Assembly: GCF_900188405.1 (NCBI RefSeq) | Contig: NZ_FZOF01000028.1 | Coordinates: 61,145-125,144, forward strand | Origin: Actinacidiphila glaucinigra | GTDB taxonomy: Bacteria; Actinomycetota; Actinomycetes; Streptomycetales; Streptomycetaceae | Direction: 5' to 3' | DNA length: 64,000 nt | Part shown: one piece after another, positions 42,389-50,352 of the stretch | How positions within the stretch are numbered: the stretch's first letter is position 1 | Layout: the number at the start of each line of letters is the position of its first letter | Translations under genes and position numbers: made by a program | The notes under the pieces: model-generated | What the model was told of the DNA's origin: nothing | The model's database searches: none | The model's input: the letters and a program-made list of their open reading frames with translations, nothing else

Positions 42389-43270
42389 TCAGCACAGCAC
42401 CCGCAGGGCTCCCGGCCGGATCCGCGCGGTGACGGGGAGGGCGGCCTCCACCTCGCCGTCCGCGCCGTACGGGACCGCGCGGTCGGCCTCGATGCGGATC
42501 TCCTTGCCGCGCACGATCTCGACCTGGGGGCGTTCGACGTGCGCGCCGGTCTTGAGGTCGTTCATCAGCGCGAAGAAGAGGCGGCGCGGCGCGTCGTGGA
42601 TCATGACGACGTCGAGCAGCCCGTCGTCGACCCGGGCGCCGGGCGCGATGGCCCGGCCGGAGCCGTAGTAGCCGGAGTTGGCGGCGACGACTGTGTAGCC
42701 GCGGCGTTCGTGGACGACGCCGTCGACGGTCACGCGGTAGGCCGCGGCACGCCAGCCGGCCACCGCCCGCAGGCCGCCCGCGTAGTAGGAGGCCGGACCG
42801 CGCAGCAGCCGGGAGGTGTTGGCGTGGTGGTTGGCGACCGCGTCGACGCCGGCGTAGACGCTGCCGAGGACGACGGTCCGGTCGTGGACCGCCGACTCGA
42901 CCTCGATGGTGTCGACGGCGCGCGGCTCGTTCCGCAGCAGGATCCGGGCGAGTTCGGCTGGCCCGGTGGGCAGGCCGAGGGCGCGCGCGAAGTCGTTGCC
43001 GCGGCCGGCGGGGACGAGGCCGAGCACGGCACCGGTGCCGCTGAGGGCGCCGCCGATGCCGCCCACGATGCCGTCGCCGCCGACGGCGAGGACGACGTGC
43101 CCGCGCTCCCCGGCCCGGCGTGCCAGTTCCTGCGCGTGCCGGAGGCTGTCGCTGTAAGCGGTCTCCAGCTCCGCGCCCGCCTCCCGGAGCAGTTTCGCCA
43201 GCGGGAGGAGAGCTGCCGCCCCGGTGGAGCCCCCGGCGGTGGGGTTGACGACGGCCGTGAACTGTCGCAT
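42389..43270 (-). CDS. diacylglycerol/lipid kinase (YegS/DgkB family)
   Basis: This 293-residue protein has the DAGK catalytic domain: 'FTAVVNPTAGGSTGAAALLP' at the N-terminus, and the GGDGT-like loop 'VLAVGGDGIVGGIGGALSGT' with Ile in place of Thr. Next come 'LGLVPAGRGNDFARALGLP' and 'GVDAVANHHANTSRL' before the C-terminal beta domain. Family members phosphorylate diacylglycerol or related lipids to the phosphate form, re-entering phospholipid synthesis. It lies 51 nt after the alkyl-DHAP-synthase-like gene on the same strand. Confidence 0.9.
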   Translation of the reverse strand: MRQFTAVVNPTAGGSTGAAALLPLAKLLREAGAELETAYSDSLRHAQELARRAGERGHVVLAVGGDGIVGGIGGALSGTGAVLGLVPAGRGNDFARALGLPTGPAELARILLRNEPRAVDTIEVESAVHDRTVVLGSVYAGVDAVANHHANTSRLLRGPASYYAGGLRAVAGWRAAAYRVTVDGVVHERRGYTVVAANSGYYGSGRAIAPGARVDDGLLDVVMIHDAPRRLFFALMNDLKTGAHVERPQVEIVRGKEIRIEADRAVPYGADGEVEAALPVTARIRPGALRVLC

Positions 43271-43321
43271 GTGGTGTGCCTCCGGGGACGGCGGGCGGGG
43301 TCAGCGGGTCAGCGGGCGGGG

Positions 43322-44908
43322 TCAGCGGGCGGGCAGCAGGATGCCCGGGTTGAGGAGCCCGTCGGGGTCGAGCGCGTCCTTGACGGCGCGCAGGGCCTCG
43401 ATGCCGAGCGGTCCGGCTTCCCGGACGTACCAGTCGCGGTGGTCGGTGCCCACGCCGTGGTGGTGGGTGATGGTGCCGCCCGCGGCGAGGATGGCCTCGT
43501 TGGCGGCCGCCTTGGCGGGGGTCCAGTGCGCCACGGGGTCCTCGCCCTGCGCCGAGACGACGGTGAAGTAGAGTGAGGCGCCGTTCTCGTAGACGTGCGA
43601 GATGTGGCACATCACCAGCGGCGGGGTGCCGGCCGCCGCCAGCGTCGTGGTGAGGGCCTCGCGCACGGAGTCGTAGAGCTCCGCGATCCGGGACCAGAAG
43701 CCGGCGGTCTCCAGGGTCTCGGCGAAGGCGCCCGCGTCGAGGAGCGAGTCCCTCAGGTAGGGGGCGGAGAAGCGGCCGTGCGCCCAGCGCTCGCCGGGCT
43801 CCTCGCCCAGGTACTCGCCGCCGCACTCGCGCAGTACGGCCGCGGCCTGCTCCCGGCGCAGCGCGGTGTCCTGCGCGGTGCCCTCGTAGCCGGTGATCGC
43901 CGTGCAGCCGGCCGGGGCCGCGCCTTCCGAGCCGATGGCGTCGGGCTGGGCGAGGCCGACCATCGTCTCGGTCTCGTCGGAGAGGCGGAGCACCGTCGGG
44001 CGGGGCCCGTCCTGGGCGAGCCGGCGCAGGGCGGCGGCGCCCTCGGCGAAGGAGGCGAAGCGCCAGCCTTCGTAGACCTTGACCTGGGGGATCGGGCGGA
44101 TCCGCACCGTCACGGAGGTGATGACGCCCAGAGCGCCCTCGGAGCCGAGGACGAGCTGGCGCAGGTCGGGGCCGGCCGCGGAGCGGGGGGCCCGCCCGGC
44201 GTCGAGGGTGCCCCGCGGGGTGGCGACGGTCAGGCCCAGCACCATCTCGTCGAAGCGGCCGTAGCCCGCGGAGGCCTGGCCGCTGGAGCGGGCGGCGGCG
44301 AATCCGCCGATGGTGGCCCACTCGTAGGACTGGGGGAAGTGGCCCAGGGTGAAGCCCTGTTCGGCCAGGAGCGCCTCGGCCTCGGGGGCGCGGAGCCCCG
44401 GTTGGAGGATCGCGGTCCGGGAGACGGCGTCCAGGGACAGCAGCCGGTTCATGCGGCGCAGGTCCAGCGCGACGAAGGGGCGCCGCCGCTGCGGGGCGAG
44501 GCCTCCGACGACGGAGGTGCCGCCGCCGAAGGGGACGACGGCGAGGCCGTGTTCGGCGCAGACCGCGAGGACCGCCAGGACCTCGTCGTGGCCGGCGGGC
44601 AGCACGACGGCCGCCGGGGTGTCGTCGACGTCGCCGGCGCGGATGCGCAGCAGGTCGGGGGTGGACTTGCCGCGCGTGTGGCGGATCCGGGTCTCGGCGT
44701 CCGTGCGCACGTGGGCCGGGTCGCCCACGCAGTCGACGAGGTCCTGCCGGGCCTCTTCGGTGAGCGGGGAGCCGGGTACGGCGATGTCCTCCAGGGCGGT
44801 GGTCTCCGCGCCTCGGGGCTTGACGCCCAGCAGGTCGCGCAGCAGGCCGGTCACGGTGTCGGGCAGCGGGGCCGCTTCGGCCGGGTCGCCCCAGCCGCTC
44901 CACAACAT
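43322..44908 (-). CDS. FAD-binding oxidase, alkyl-DHAP synthase-like
   Basis: The product has 528 residues from ATG 44908. The VAO-type FAD fold shows 'AVVLPAGHDEVLAVLAVCAE', 'VVPFGGGTSVVGGLAPQRR', 'SRTAILQPGLRAPEAEALL' and 'GSEGALGVITSVTVRIRPIP'. The C-terminal 'GGTITHHHGVGTDHRDW' is the active-site motif of alkyldihydroxyacetonephosphate synthases, and 'TIGGFAAARSSGQASAGYG' is also diagnostic. In eukaryotes this enzyme swaps an acyl for an alkyl chain to start ether lipid synthesis. Bacterial homologues are less characterised. It forms a glycerolipid neighbourhood with GlpD, TetR and the lipid kinase. Confidence 0.88.
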   Translation of the reverse strand: MLWSGWGDPAEAAPLPDTVTGLLRDLLGVKPRGAETTALEDIAVPGSPLTEEARQDLVDCVGDPAHVRTDAETRIRHTRGKSTPDLLRIRAGDVDDTPAAVVLPAGHDEVLAVLAVCAEHGLAVVPFGGGTSVVGGLAPQRRRPFVALDLRRMNRLLSLDAVSRTAILQPGLRAPEAEALLAEQGFTLGHFPQSYEWATIGGFAAARSSGQASAGYGRFDEMVLGLTVATPRGTLDAGRAPRSAAGPDLRQLVLGSEGALGVITSVTVRIRPIPQVKVYEGWRFASFAEGAAALRRLAQDGPRPTVLRLSDETETMVGLAQPDAIGSEGAAPAGCTAITGYEGTAQDTALRREQAAAVLRECGGEYLGEEPGERWAHGRFSAPYLRDSLLDAGAFAETLETAGFWSRIAELYDSVREALTTTLAAAGTPPLVMCHISHVYENGASLYFTVVSAQGEDPVAHWTPAKAAANEAILAAGGTITHHHGVGTDHRDWYVREAGPLGIEALRAVKDALDPDGLLNPGILLPAR

Positions 44909-44978
44909 GTCCACGGGCTCGTCCTCACCGGTCGTTTCCGGGGGTGCAGTCTCCTGCGGCCCCCGCTGGGCGTTACAC

Positions 44979-45005
44979 TGTGACACATGGCGCCTATTCG
45001 TCACA
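44979..45005. promoter_or_regulatory. dyad overlapping the TetR start
   Basis: TGTGAC (44979-44984) faces GTCACA (45000-45005) across the ATG at 44987. GTTACAC just before gives a further imperfect repeat. It may be the TetR operator in the divergent region with the flavoprotein gene. Confidence 0.4.
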
Positions 45006-45586
45006 ACACCTCGGACAGCGATCCGGTGCTCGACGCGGTCCGCGACTGCGTCCTGGCCGTCGGCGTCCGCCGTACGACCCTGACCGACGTGGCCCGCCGC
45101 GCCGGCGTCTCCCGTATGACGCTCTACCGGCGGTGGCCCGACGTGCGCACGCTCGTCGGCGACCTGATGACCCGTGAGTGGGTCTCGGTCGCGGTGCAGG
45201 CGATGCCCGAGCGGCGCGAGGACACCAGCACCCGGACGCACATGGTCGAGGGGCTGGTGGCGGGGGTGCGCGCCTTCCGCGCCCATCCGCTGTTCGTCAA
45301 GATCCTCGACGTCGACCCCGAACTCCTCCTCCCTTATGTGCTGGACCGCCGGGGTGCCAGTCAGGACGCACTGCTGGAGCTCATCGCCGGCGCCCTGGAG
45401 GAGGGCCACGCGGACGGCTCGGTCCGCCCCGGCCACACCGTCCGGCAGGCCCGTTCCGTGCTGCTGGCCGTCCAGTCGTTCACGCTCTCGCTGCGCACCA
45501 TGACGGACGAGGACGACCCCGACCTCAACTCCGCGGCCTTCCTCGGGGAGCTGCGGGACATCCTGGAGAGGATCCTCGCCCCATGA
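44987..45586 (+). CDS. TetR-family regulator of the glycerolipid cluster
   Basis: This 199-residue protein has HTH 'GVRRTTLTDVARRAGVSRMTLYRRWPDV' (about 25-55) and an all-helical ligand domain. It is divergent from the alkyl-DHAP-synthase-like gene (78-nt gap) and overlaps the glpD start by 4 nt (ATGA), so it is positioned to regulate both arms. The ligand is likely a glycerolipid precursor or acyl-CoA (inference). Confidence 0.9.
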   Translation: MAPIRHNTSDSDPVLDAVRDCVLAVGVRRTTLTDVARRAGVSRMTLYRRWPDVRTLVGDLMTREWVSVAVQAMPERREDTSTRTHMVEGLVAGVRAFRAHPLFVKILDVDPELLLPYVLDRRGASQDALLELIAGALEEGHADGSVRPGHTVRQARSVLLAVQSFTLSLRTMTDEDDPDLNSAAFLGELRDILERILAP

Positions 45587-47154
45587 GCCCCATGAGCCCC
45601 ATGAGCAGCCCGGCCCCCTCCCCCGCGTCCTCGCTCACCGCCGCGCGGCGGTCCCGCGAACTGGCGGAACTCGCCGCCGGTGAGCAGGTGGACGTCCTCG
45701 TCGTCGGCCTCGGCGCGACCGGCGCGGGCGCGGCTCTCGACGCGGCGTCCCGCGGGCTGTCGGTCGCCGCGATCGACGCCCACGACCTGGCCTTCGGCAC
45801 CTCCCGGTGGAGCTCCAAACTGATCCACGGCGGTCTGCGCTACCTGGCCTCCGGTCAGTTGGACGTCGCGTACGAGAGTGCGGTGGAGCGCGGCGTGCTG
45901 ATGGAGCGCACCGCCCCGCATCTCGTCCGCGCCCAGCCCTTCGTGCTGCCGCTGACCCCGCTGGTCTCGCGCGGCCAGGCGGCGCTGGCCTGGTCCGGAT
46001 TCCGGGCCGGCGACGCGCTGCGCCTGTCGGCCCGGACGGCGCGGGCCACGCTCCCGGCGCCGCGCCGGCTGTCCGCGGTGGAGACCCGCCATCTCGCGCC
46101 CGCCCTGCGCACGGCGGGGCTGCGCGGCGGCCTGCTGTCCTGGGACGGGCAACTCGCCGACGACGCCCGCCTGGTGACCGCGATCGCCCGGACCGCCGCG
46201 GCGCACGGGGCGCGTGTCCTGACGCGGGTGCGCGCGGTCTCGCTCGGCGGCTCGGGCGCCCTCGTACGCGACGAACTGACCGGCGCGGAGCACACGATCC
46301 GGGCCCGCGCGGTGGTCAACGCCTCCGGTGTGTGGGCGGGCGGCCTGGTGGACGGCGTGCGGCTGCGGCCGTCCCGGGGCACGCACCTGGTCCTGCGCTC
46401 CGACGGCCTCGGCGGCCTGCCCGCGGGCCTGCACATACCGGTCCCCGGCGAGTCCAACCGCTTTGTGCTCGTCCTGCCGCAGGGCGACGGCCGGGTGTAC
46501 GTGGGGCTGACCGACGAGCCGGTCGACGGTGCCGTCCCCGACGTGCCGGAGGTGCCCGAGACGGACATCGGCTTCCTGCTCGACGTCCTCGGCACGGCGC
46601 TCGACGTCCCCGTCCACCGGGGGGACGTGGTGGGGGCGTTCGCCGGGCTGCGCCCGCTGCTCGACACCTCCGCCGACGGCTCGGGCAGCACCGCCGACAT
46701 CTCGCGCAGGCACGCCGTGCTCACCTCCGCCGAGGGGGTGGTCACCGTCGTCGGCGGCAAGCTCACCACCTACCGCCGCATGGCCCAGGACGCCGTCGAC
46801 GCGGCCGTCGCGGCCCGCGGGCTGGGCGCCGGACCCTGCCGCACCACGTCGCTGCCGCTCGTGGGCGCCGCCGCGCCGCACGTGCTCACCGGCCTGCAGG
46901 CCCCGCGCCGCCTGGTGCAGCGCTACGGCACCGAGGCCCCCGCCGTGCACGCCCTAGGGGCCGCCGACCCGGCCCTGCGGGAGCCGGTCGTCCCCGGCCA
47001 CCCCGTCACGCGCGCCGAACTGGTGTGGGCCGTACGCCACGAGGGGGCGCTCGACACCGGCGACCTCCTCGACCGGCGGACCCGCGTCGGGCTCGTCCCG
47101 GCCGACCGCGAGACGGCGCTGAAGGCGGCCGAGGAGGCACTGGCAGGGGCGTGA
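45583..47154 (+). CDS. glpD: FAD-dependent glycerol-3-phosphate dehydrogenase
   Basis: The product has 523 residues from ATG 45583, with GGAGAGG 11 nt upstream. It has the FAD dinucleotide fold 'VLVVGLGATGAGAALDAASR' and the GlpD signature 'GTSRWSSKLIHGGLRYLASG'. The substrate strand 'AVVNASGVWAGGL', FAD phosphate loop 'VVGGKLTTYRRMAQDA' and a C-terminal helical domain follow. It oxidises sn-glycerol 3-phosphate to DHAP and reduces quinone at the membrane. DHAP is the substrate feeder of the neighbouring alkyl-DHAP-synthase-like enzyme. The start contains ATGAGCCCC twice in tandem plus a third ATGAGC, giving M-S-P-M-S-P-M-S. Confidence 0.92.
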   Translation: MSPMSPMSSPAPSPASSLTAARRSRELAELAAGEQVDVLVVGLGATGAGAALDAASRGLSVAAIDAHDLAFGTSRWSSKLIHGGLRYLASGQLDVAYESAVERGVLMERTAPHLVRAQPFVLPLTPLVSRGQAALAWSGFRAGDALRLSARTARATLPAPRRLSAVETRHLAPALRTAGLRGGLLSWDGQLADDARLVTAIARTAAAHGARVLTRVRAVSLGGSGALVRDELTGAEHTIRARAVVNASGVWAGGLVDGVRLRPSRGTHLVLRSDGLGGLPAGLHIPVPGESNRFVLVLPQGDGRVYVGLTDEPVDGAVPDVPEVPETDIGFLLDVLGTALDVPVHRGDVVGAFAGLRPLLDTSADGSGSTADISRRHAVLTSAEGVVTVVGGKLTTYRRMAQDAVDAAVAARGLGAGPCRTTSLPLVGAAAPHVLTGLQAPRRLVQRYGTEAPAVHALGAADPALREPVVPGHPVTRAELVWAVRHEGALDTGDLLDRRTRVGLVPADRETALKAAEEALAGA

Positions 47155-47176
47155 CACCCGGCCACCCGGCCCGGGA

Positions 47177-47803
47177 TCACGGAGCCGCGGCGGGCCCGGG
47201 GGTGCGGTCCCCGGCGCACCAGCCCGCTTCGAGGCGGTCGAGGAGCGTGCGGTACGCGAGGTCCGCGCCTTCCTCGTCGCCGTCGGCGAGGGACGCGACG
47301 AGCATGCCGAAGGCGCCGTCCACCAGCATGCGGGCCTCGATACGGGCCCGTTCCCCGCTCATTCCGAGGCCCTCGAAGACGGGGGCGAGGAGATCTGCCC
47401 ACTCGGTGATCACGCCGCCCAGGTAGGGGCCGTGCCGCTCGGGCCGCAGCATGGAGGAGGCCATCGACTGGAAGTACAGCGGCAGCAGCGCTCGCCGCTC
47501 GGGAGCGCGGATCTCCCGCCACAGCGCCTCCGCCAGGCGCCGCATGCCCGTAGCGTCCCGGGGTGTGCCGACGGCGTCGACGACCTTGCGGAAGCGCAGG
47601 ATCGGCCGGTCGGCGTCCTGCGCGAGCGCCTCGGCGACGAGGCGTTCCTTGCTGCCGAAGTAGTAGAGGAGCATCCGGTCGCTGGTACCCAGAGCCTTGG
47701 CCATCGGTCGCAGGGACAGATCCGCCAGGCCGTGTGCGACCACGTACGCGCGCACGCGGTCGAGGAGTTCCCGCCGTTTGGCGGGATCGGCCCGTCGCGG
47801 CAT
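47177..47803 (-). CDS. TetR-family regulator
   Basis: This 208-residue protein has HTH 'LADLSLRPMAKALGTSDRMLLYYFGSKERLV' (about 25-60) and a helical C-terminal domain. It is divergent from the ATPase-fold gene, with two palindromic operators in the 141-nt gap. It presumably represses itself and possibly that gene. The segment 'RMLLYYFGSKERLV' is very typical of actinobacterial TetR proteins. Confidence 0.9.
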   Translation of the reverse strand: MPRRADPAKRRELLDRVRAYVVAHGLADLSLRPMAKALGTSDRMLLYYFGSKERLVAEALAQDADRPILRFRKVVDAVGTPRDATGMRRLAEALWREIRAPERRALLPLYFQSMASSMLRPERHGPYLGGVITEWADLLAPVFEGLGMSGERARIEARMLVDGAFGMLVASLADGDEEGADLAYRTLLDRLEAGWCAGDRTPGPAAAP

Positions 47804-47849
47804 CGCACACCTCCGGTTGGCCGATTCACCCGAATTGCCGTTTCTTTAC

Positions 47850-47896
47850 CGTAGCACCCGCTACATGTATCTTTGGTGGATGTAGCGGGTGCTACA
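47850..47896. promoter_or_regulatory. twin TetR operators forming a 15-bp long inverted repeat
   Basis: GTAGC-ACCC-GCTACA (47851-47865) and TGTAGC-GGGT-GCTAC (47881-47895) are each palindromic and exact reverse complements of each other, separated by 15 nt. The centres lie 30 bp apart, about three helical turns. They sit between divergent TetR and ATPase-fold genes. Confidence 0.78.
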
Positions 47897-47944
47897 GGAA
47901 ACGTCGCCGGGCTCCGCGCTCCGGCAGCGAAGGGAATGATCACC

Positions 47945-48451
47945 ATGGCCACCCAGGCCGTCGGCACGGACGAGGCGCACACCCCCGCGTCCTGGCTCGC
48001 CAGGCAGCTCAGACTGTGGTCCCGCACGCTGGAGCCCGTGCGCCCCCTGCACGCACCGGCCGGACGCACCACCGCCCGGCACTCCTCCTGGCCGCTGGCG
48101 CACGAGCTGACCTCCGTCGGCCGCGCCCGCGGGCTGGTCAGGGCCCAGGCGGGCGGCTGGGGCCTCGGCGATCTCGCCGACACCCTGGAACTCCTGGTCA
48201 GCGAGCTGGTCACCAACGCCCTGCGCCACGCGCGCGGGCCGGTCCGGCTGAACCTGCGCGTCCAGGGCGCCTTCCTGCGGTGCGAGGTCGAGGACATCAA
48301 CCCCCGCACCCCCGTCCGGCGCGTCGCCGACGGGGAGGCGGAGGGCGGACGCGGCATCGAGATCCTCGCGCTGCTCAGCGACGCCTGGGGCACCGACCGG
48401 ACGGCGACCGGCAAGACGACGTGGTTCGAGCTGACGGTGCCCGCCGCCTGA
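47945..48451 (+). CDS. HATPase_c_2 ATP-binding protein (anti-sigma/RsbW-like fold)
   Basis: The product has 168 residues from ATG 47945 (AAGGGA 9 nt upstream; an ATG at 47936 is too close to that site). It has the N box of GHKL ATPases, 'TLELLVSELVTNALRHARGP', then 'LRCEVEDINPRTPV' (D box) and 'GGRGIEILALLSDAWGTD' (G box). Small HATPase_c_2 proteins are very numerous in Streptomyces; some are anti-sigma kinases, most are unassigned. It contains the expected Asn and Gly residues, so it should bind ATP. Confidence 0.85.
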   Translation: MATQAVGTDEAHTPASWLARQLRLWSRTLEPVRPLHAPAGRTTARHSSWPLAHELTSVGRARGLVRAQAGGWGLGDLADTLELLVSELVTNALRHARGPVRLNLRVQGAFLRCEVEDINPRTPVRRVADGEAEGGRGIEILALLSDAWGTDRTATGKTTWFELTVPAA

Positions 48452-48529
48452 CGGACCGGCCCGCCCCGGTGACACGGCACCTACTCGCCAGTAGCCTCGG
48501 TTCCGTCGTCAGCGGGCGGGAGAACAGCG

Positions 48530-49366
48530 GTGAGCATGCCGGACCACAGTGATGTCGAGGCCTTCTACGAGCGGGTGGCGGACGATCGCTTCGTCCCGAC
48601 CGCTCTCACACGCGGCCCCTGGGACGCCGCGAGCCAGCACGCCGGGCCGCCCGCGGCCCTGCTCGGCCGCGCGGTGCAGACGCGTCCCGGCGCCCGCGAG
48701 GACATGCGCCTGGTGCGGATCACCTTCGAGATCCACAGCCCGGTGCCGCTGGCCCCGCTCACGGTGACCACCCGCGTGCTGCGCGAGGGGCGCAGCGTGG
48801 AGCTGGTCGAGGCCTCCCTGGCGCCGGACGGCGGCGCGGAGATCATGCGGGCGCGGGCCCTGCGCATCCGCATCGCGCCCGGCACCGTACCCGCCGCGGG
48901 CCCCGGTGGCGATCCCGGTTCCGCAGCCCAGGAGCCCGCCCTTCCCGGACCCGGGCAGGCCCGCCCCGAGCCGTTCTTCCCCGTGCCGTGGGACACCGGC
49001 TACCACACGGCCATGGAGACCCGCTTCACCTCCGGGTCCTTCCTCGACCGCGGGCCCGCCACCTGCTGGCTGCGCATGCGCGTCCCGCTCGTCGCGGGAG
49101 AGAAGACCGCTCCCCTGGACCGCGTGCTGGTGGCCGCGGACTCCGGCAACGGCGTGAGCAACGTGCTGGACTTCTCCACGCACCTCTTCGTCAACCCCGA
49201 TCTCACCGTCCACCTCCACCGCCACCCCGTGGGCGAGTGGGTCTGCCTCGACGCCCGCACCACCGTCGACCCCTACGGGGTGGGCATGGCGGAGGCCGCC
49301 CTCCACGACGAGCAGGGCCCCATCGGACGCGGTGTGCAGAGCCTGTTCGTCGCCCCGCGCCGCTGA
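48530..49366 (+). CDS. acyl-CoA thioesterase-like protein (double hot-dog)
   Basis: The product has 278 residues from GTG 48530, with GGGAGA 6 nt before. Two hot-dog halves: 'TRGPWDAASQHAGPPAALLG' (about 27-46) opens the first, with 'RITFEIHSPVPLAPLTVTTR'. The second shows 'VLVAADSGNGVSNVLDFSTH' and 'EWVCLDARTTVDPYGVGMAEAAL' plus 'GRGVQSLFVAPR'. This is the TesB/4HBT_3 arrangement. It would hydrolyse acyl-CoA or acyl-ACP; chain preference unknown. A Pro/Gly-rich linker joins the halves. It converges on the ornithine cyclodeaminase gene. Confidence 0.85.
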   Translation: MSMPDHSDVEAFYERVADDRFVPTALTRGPWDAASQHAGPPAALLGRAVQTRPGAREDMRLVRITFEIHSPVPLAPLTVTTRVLREGRSVELVEASLAPDGGAEIMRARALRIRIAPGTVPAAGPGGDPGSAAQEPALPGPGQARPEPFFPVPWDTGYHTAMETRFTSGSFLDRGPATCWLRMRVPLVAGEKTAPLDRVLVAADSGNGVSNVLDFSTHLFVNPDLTVHLHRHPVGEWVCLDARTTVDPYGVGMAEAALHDEQGPIGRGVQSLFVAPRR

Positions 49367-49410
49367 GCCGCGTTGAGGTGCGGCGGGGCGGTCGCGGCCC
49401 GGCGCCGGCC

Positions 49411-50352
49411 TCAGCGCAGGAGTTCCCGGACCACCGCCGAGGCGACGGCGGCGTCGAGGGCGCCGACGCCCGTGAGGTCGGCGATCGTCACGGCGGTGTC
49501 CGTGCGGTCCGGCGGGGTGAGGAGCAGCGCCCCGAGGGGGACGTCGGCGTCCCGCGGTACCGCGCCCGCGCGGACGGCGTGCGCGAGGTCGCCGTGGTGG
49601 AGGCACTGTTCGTGGTCGTCGGTGGCGATGACGCCGGCGCGGGCGAAGAGCGCGGGCGGCAGCTCGTTCTTGTGCGGCATGTCCGCTCCGACGGCGGTGA
49701 CGTGCGTGCCGGGGCGGACGGCGTCGGCGTCCAGTACCGGCGCGACGGCCGGTGTGGCGGTGACGACGATGTCGGCGCCCGCGGCCTCCGCCGCGGGGGC
49801 GGGCGCGGCGCTCAGCCCGTGCCCGGCCAGGTGGTCGCAGAAGGCGGCCGCCCGCCGTTCGTCGCGACCGTGGACGAGGACCGGGCCGACGGGTCGCAGC
49901 ATCGCCAGCCACCGCACCTGGAGCCGGGCCTGCTCGCCGGTACCGAACACCCCGACGCTGCGGGCGTCGTGCCGGGCCAGCGCGTGGCCGGCGAGCGCCC
50001 CCGCGGCGGCGGTGCGCCAGGCCGTGAGGCGTCCGCCGTCGTCGAGGACGGCGCGGACCCGGCCGGTGTGCGCGCTGATGACGCAGACCAGGCCGTGGTT
50101 GACGGGTTCCCCGCGCAGCGGGTTGCGGTAGAAGCCGGAGGCGATCTTCACGGTGAAGTCGTCGGATCCGTCGATCCAGCCCGTCTTCACATGGCAGTCG
50201 CCGTCCGCGGCGGGGAAGTTCAGGTGGGTCGGCGGCGGCACGGTGGTGCGGCCCGCCGCGTGGGCGATCAGCGCGGCTCGGACGGCGTCCAGCACCAGCC
50301 CGGGCCGGGCGGCGGCCTCGATCTCCGCCGGGCCCAGGACGGGGACGGTCAT
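49411..50352 (-). CDS. ornithine cyclodeaminase/mu-crystallin family protein
   Basis: This 313-residue protein has the family's 'THLNFPAADGDCHVKTGWID' and 'FTVKIASGFYRNP' at the substrate side. The Rossmann motif is 'VGVFGTGEQARLQVRWLAML', with 'VVTATPAVAPVLDADAVRPG' and 'THVTAVGADMPHKNELPPAL'. Members include ornithine cyclodeaminase, ketimine reductase and alanine dehydrogenases. It overlaps the aminotransferase stop by 4 nt as the third gene of an operon, so it may act on a keto or imino acid made by that enzyme (inference). Confidence 0.88.
   Translation of the reverse strand: MTVPVLGPAEIEAAARPGLVLDAVRAALIAHAAGRTTVPPPTHLNFPAADGDCHVKTGWIDGSDDFTVKIASGFYRNPLRGEPVNHGLVCVISAHTGRVRAVLDDGGRLTAWRTAAAGALAGHALARHDARSVGVFGTGEQARLQVRWLAMLRPVGPVLVHGRDERRAAAFCDHLAGHGLSAAPAPAAEAAGADIVVTATPAVAPVLDADAVRPGTHVTAVGADMPHKNELPPALFARAGVIATDDHEQCLHHGDLAHAVRAGAVPRDADVPLGALLLTPPDRTDTAVTIADLTGVGALDAAVASAVVRELLR

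Noticed and set aside
45583..45606. Tandem ATGAGCCCC at the glpD start as a phase-variable repeat
   Set aside because: Two full copies plus a partial one keep the frame, so copy changes would only alter N-terminal residues; no switch is expected.
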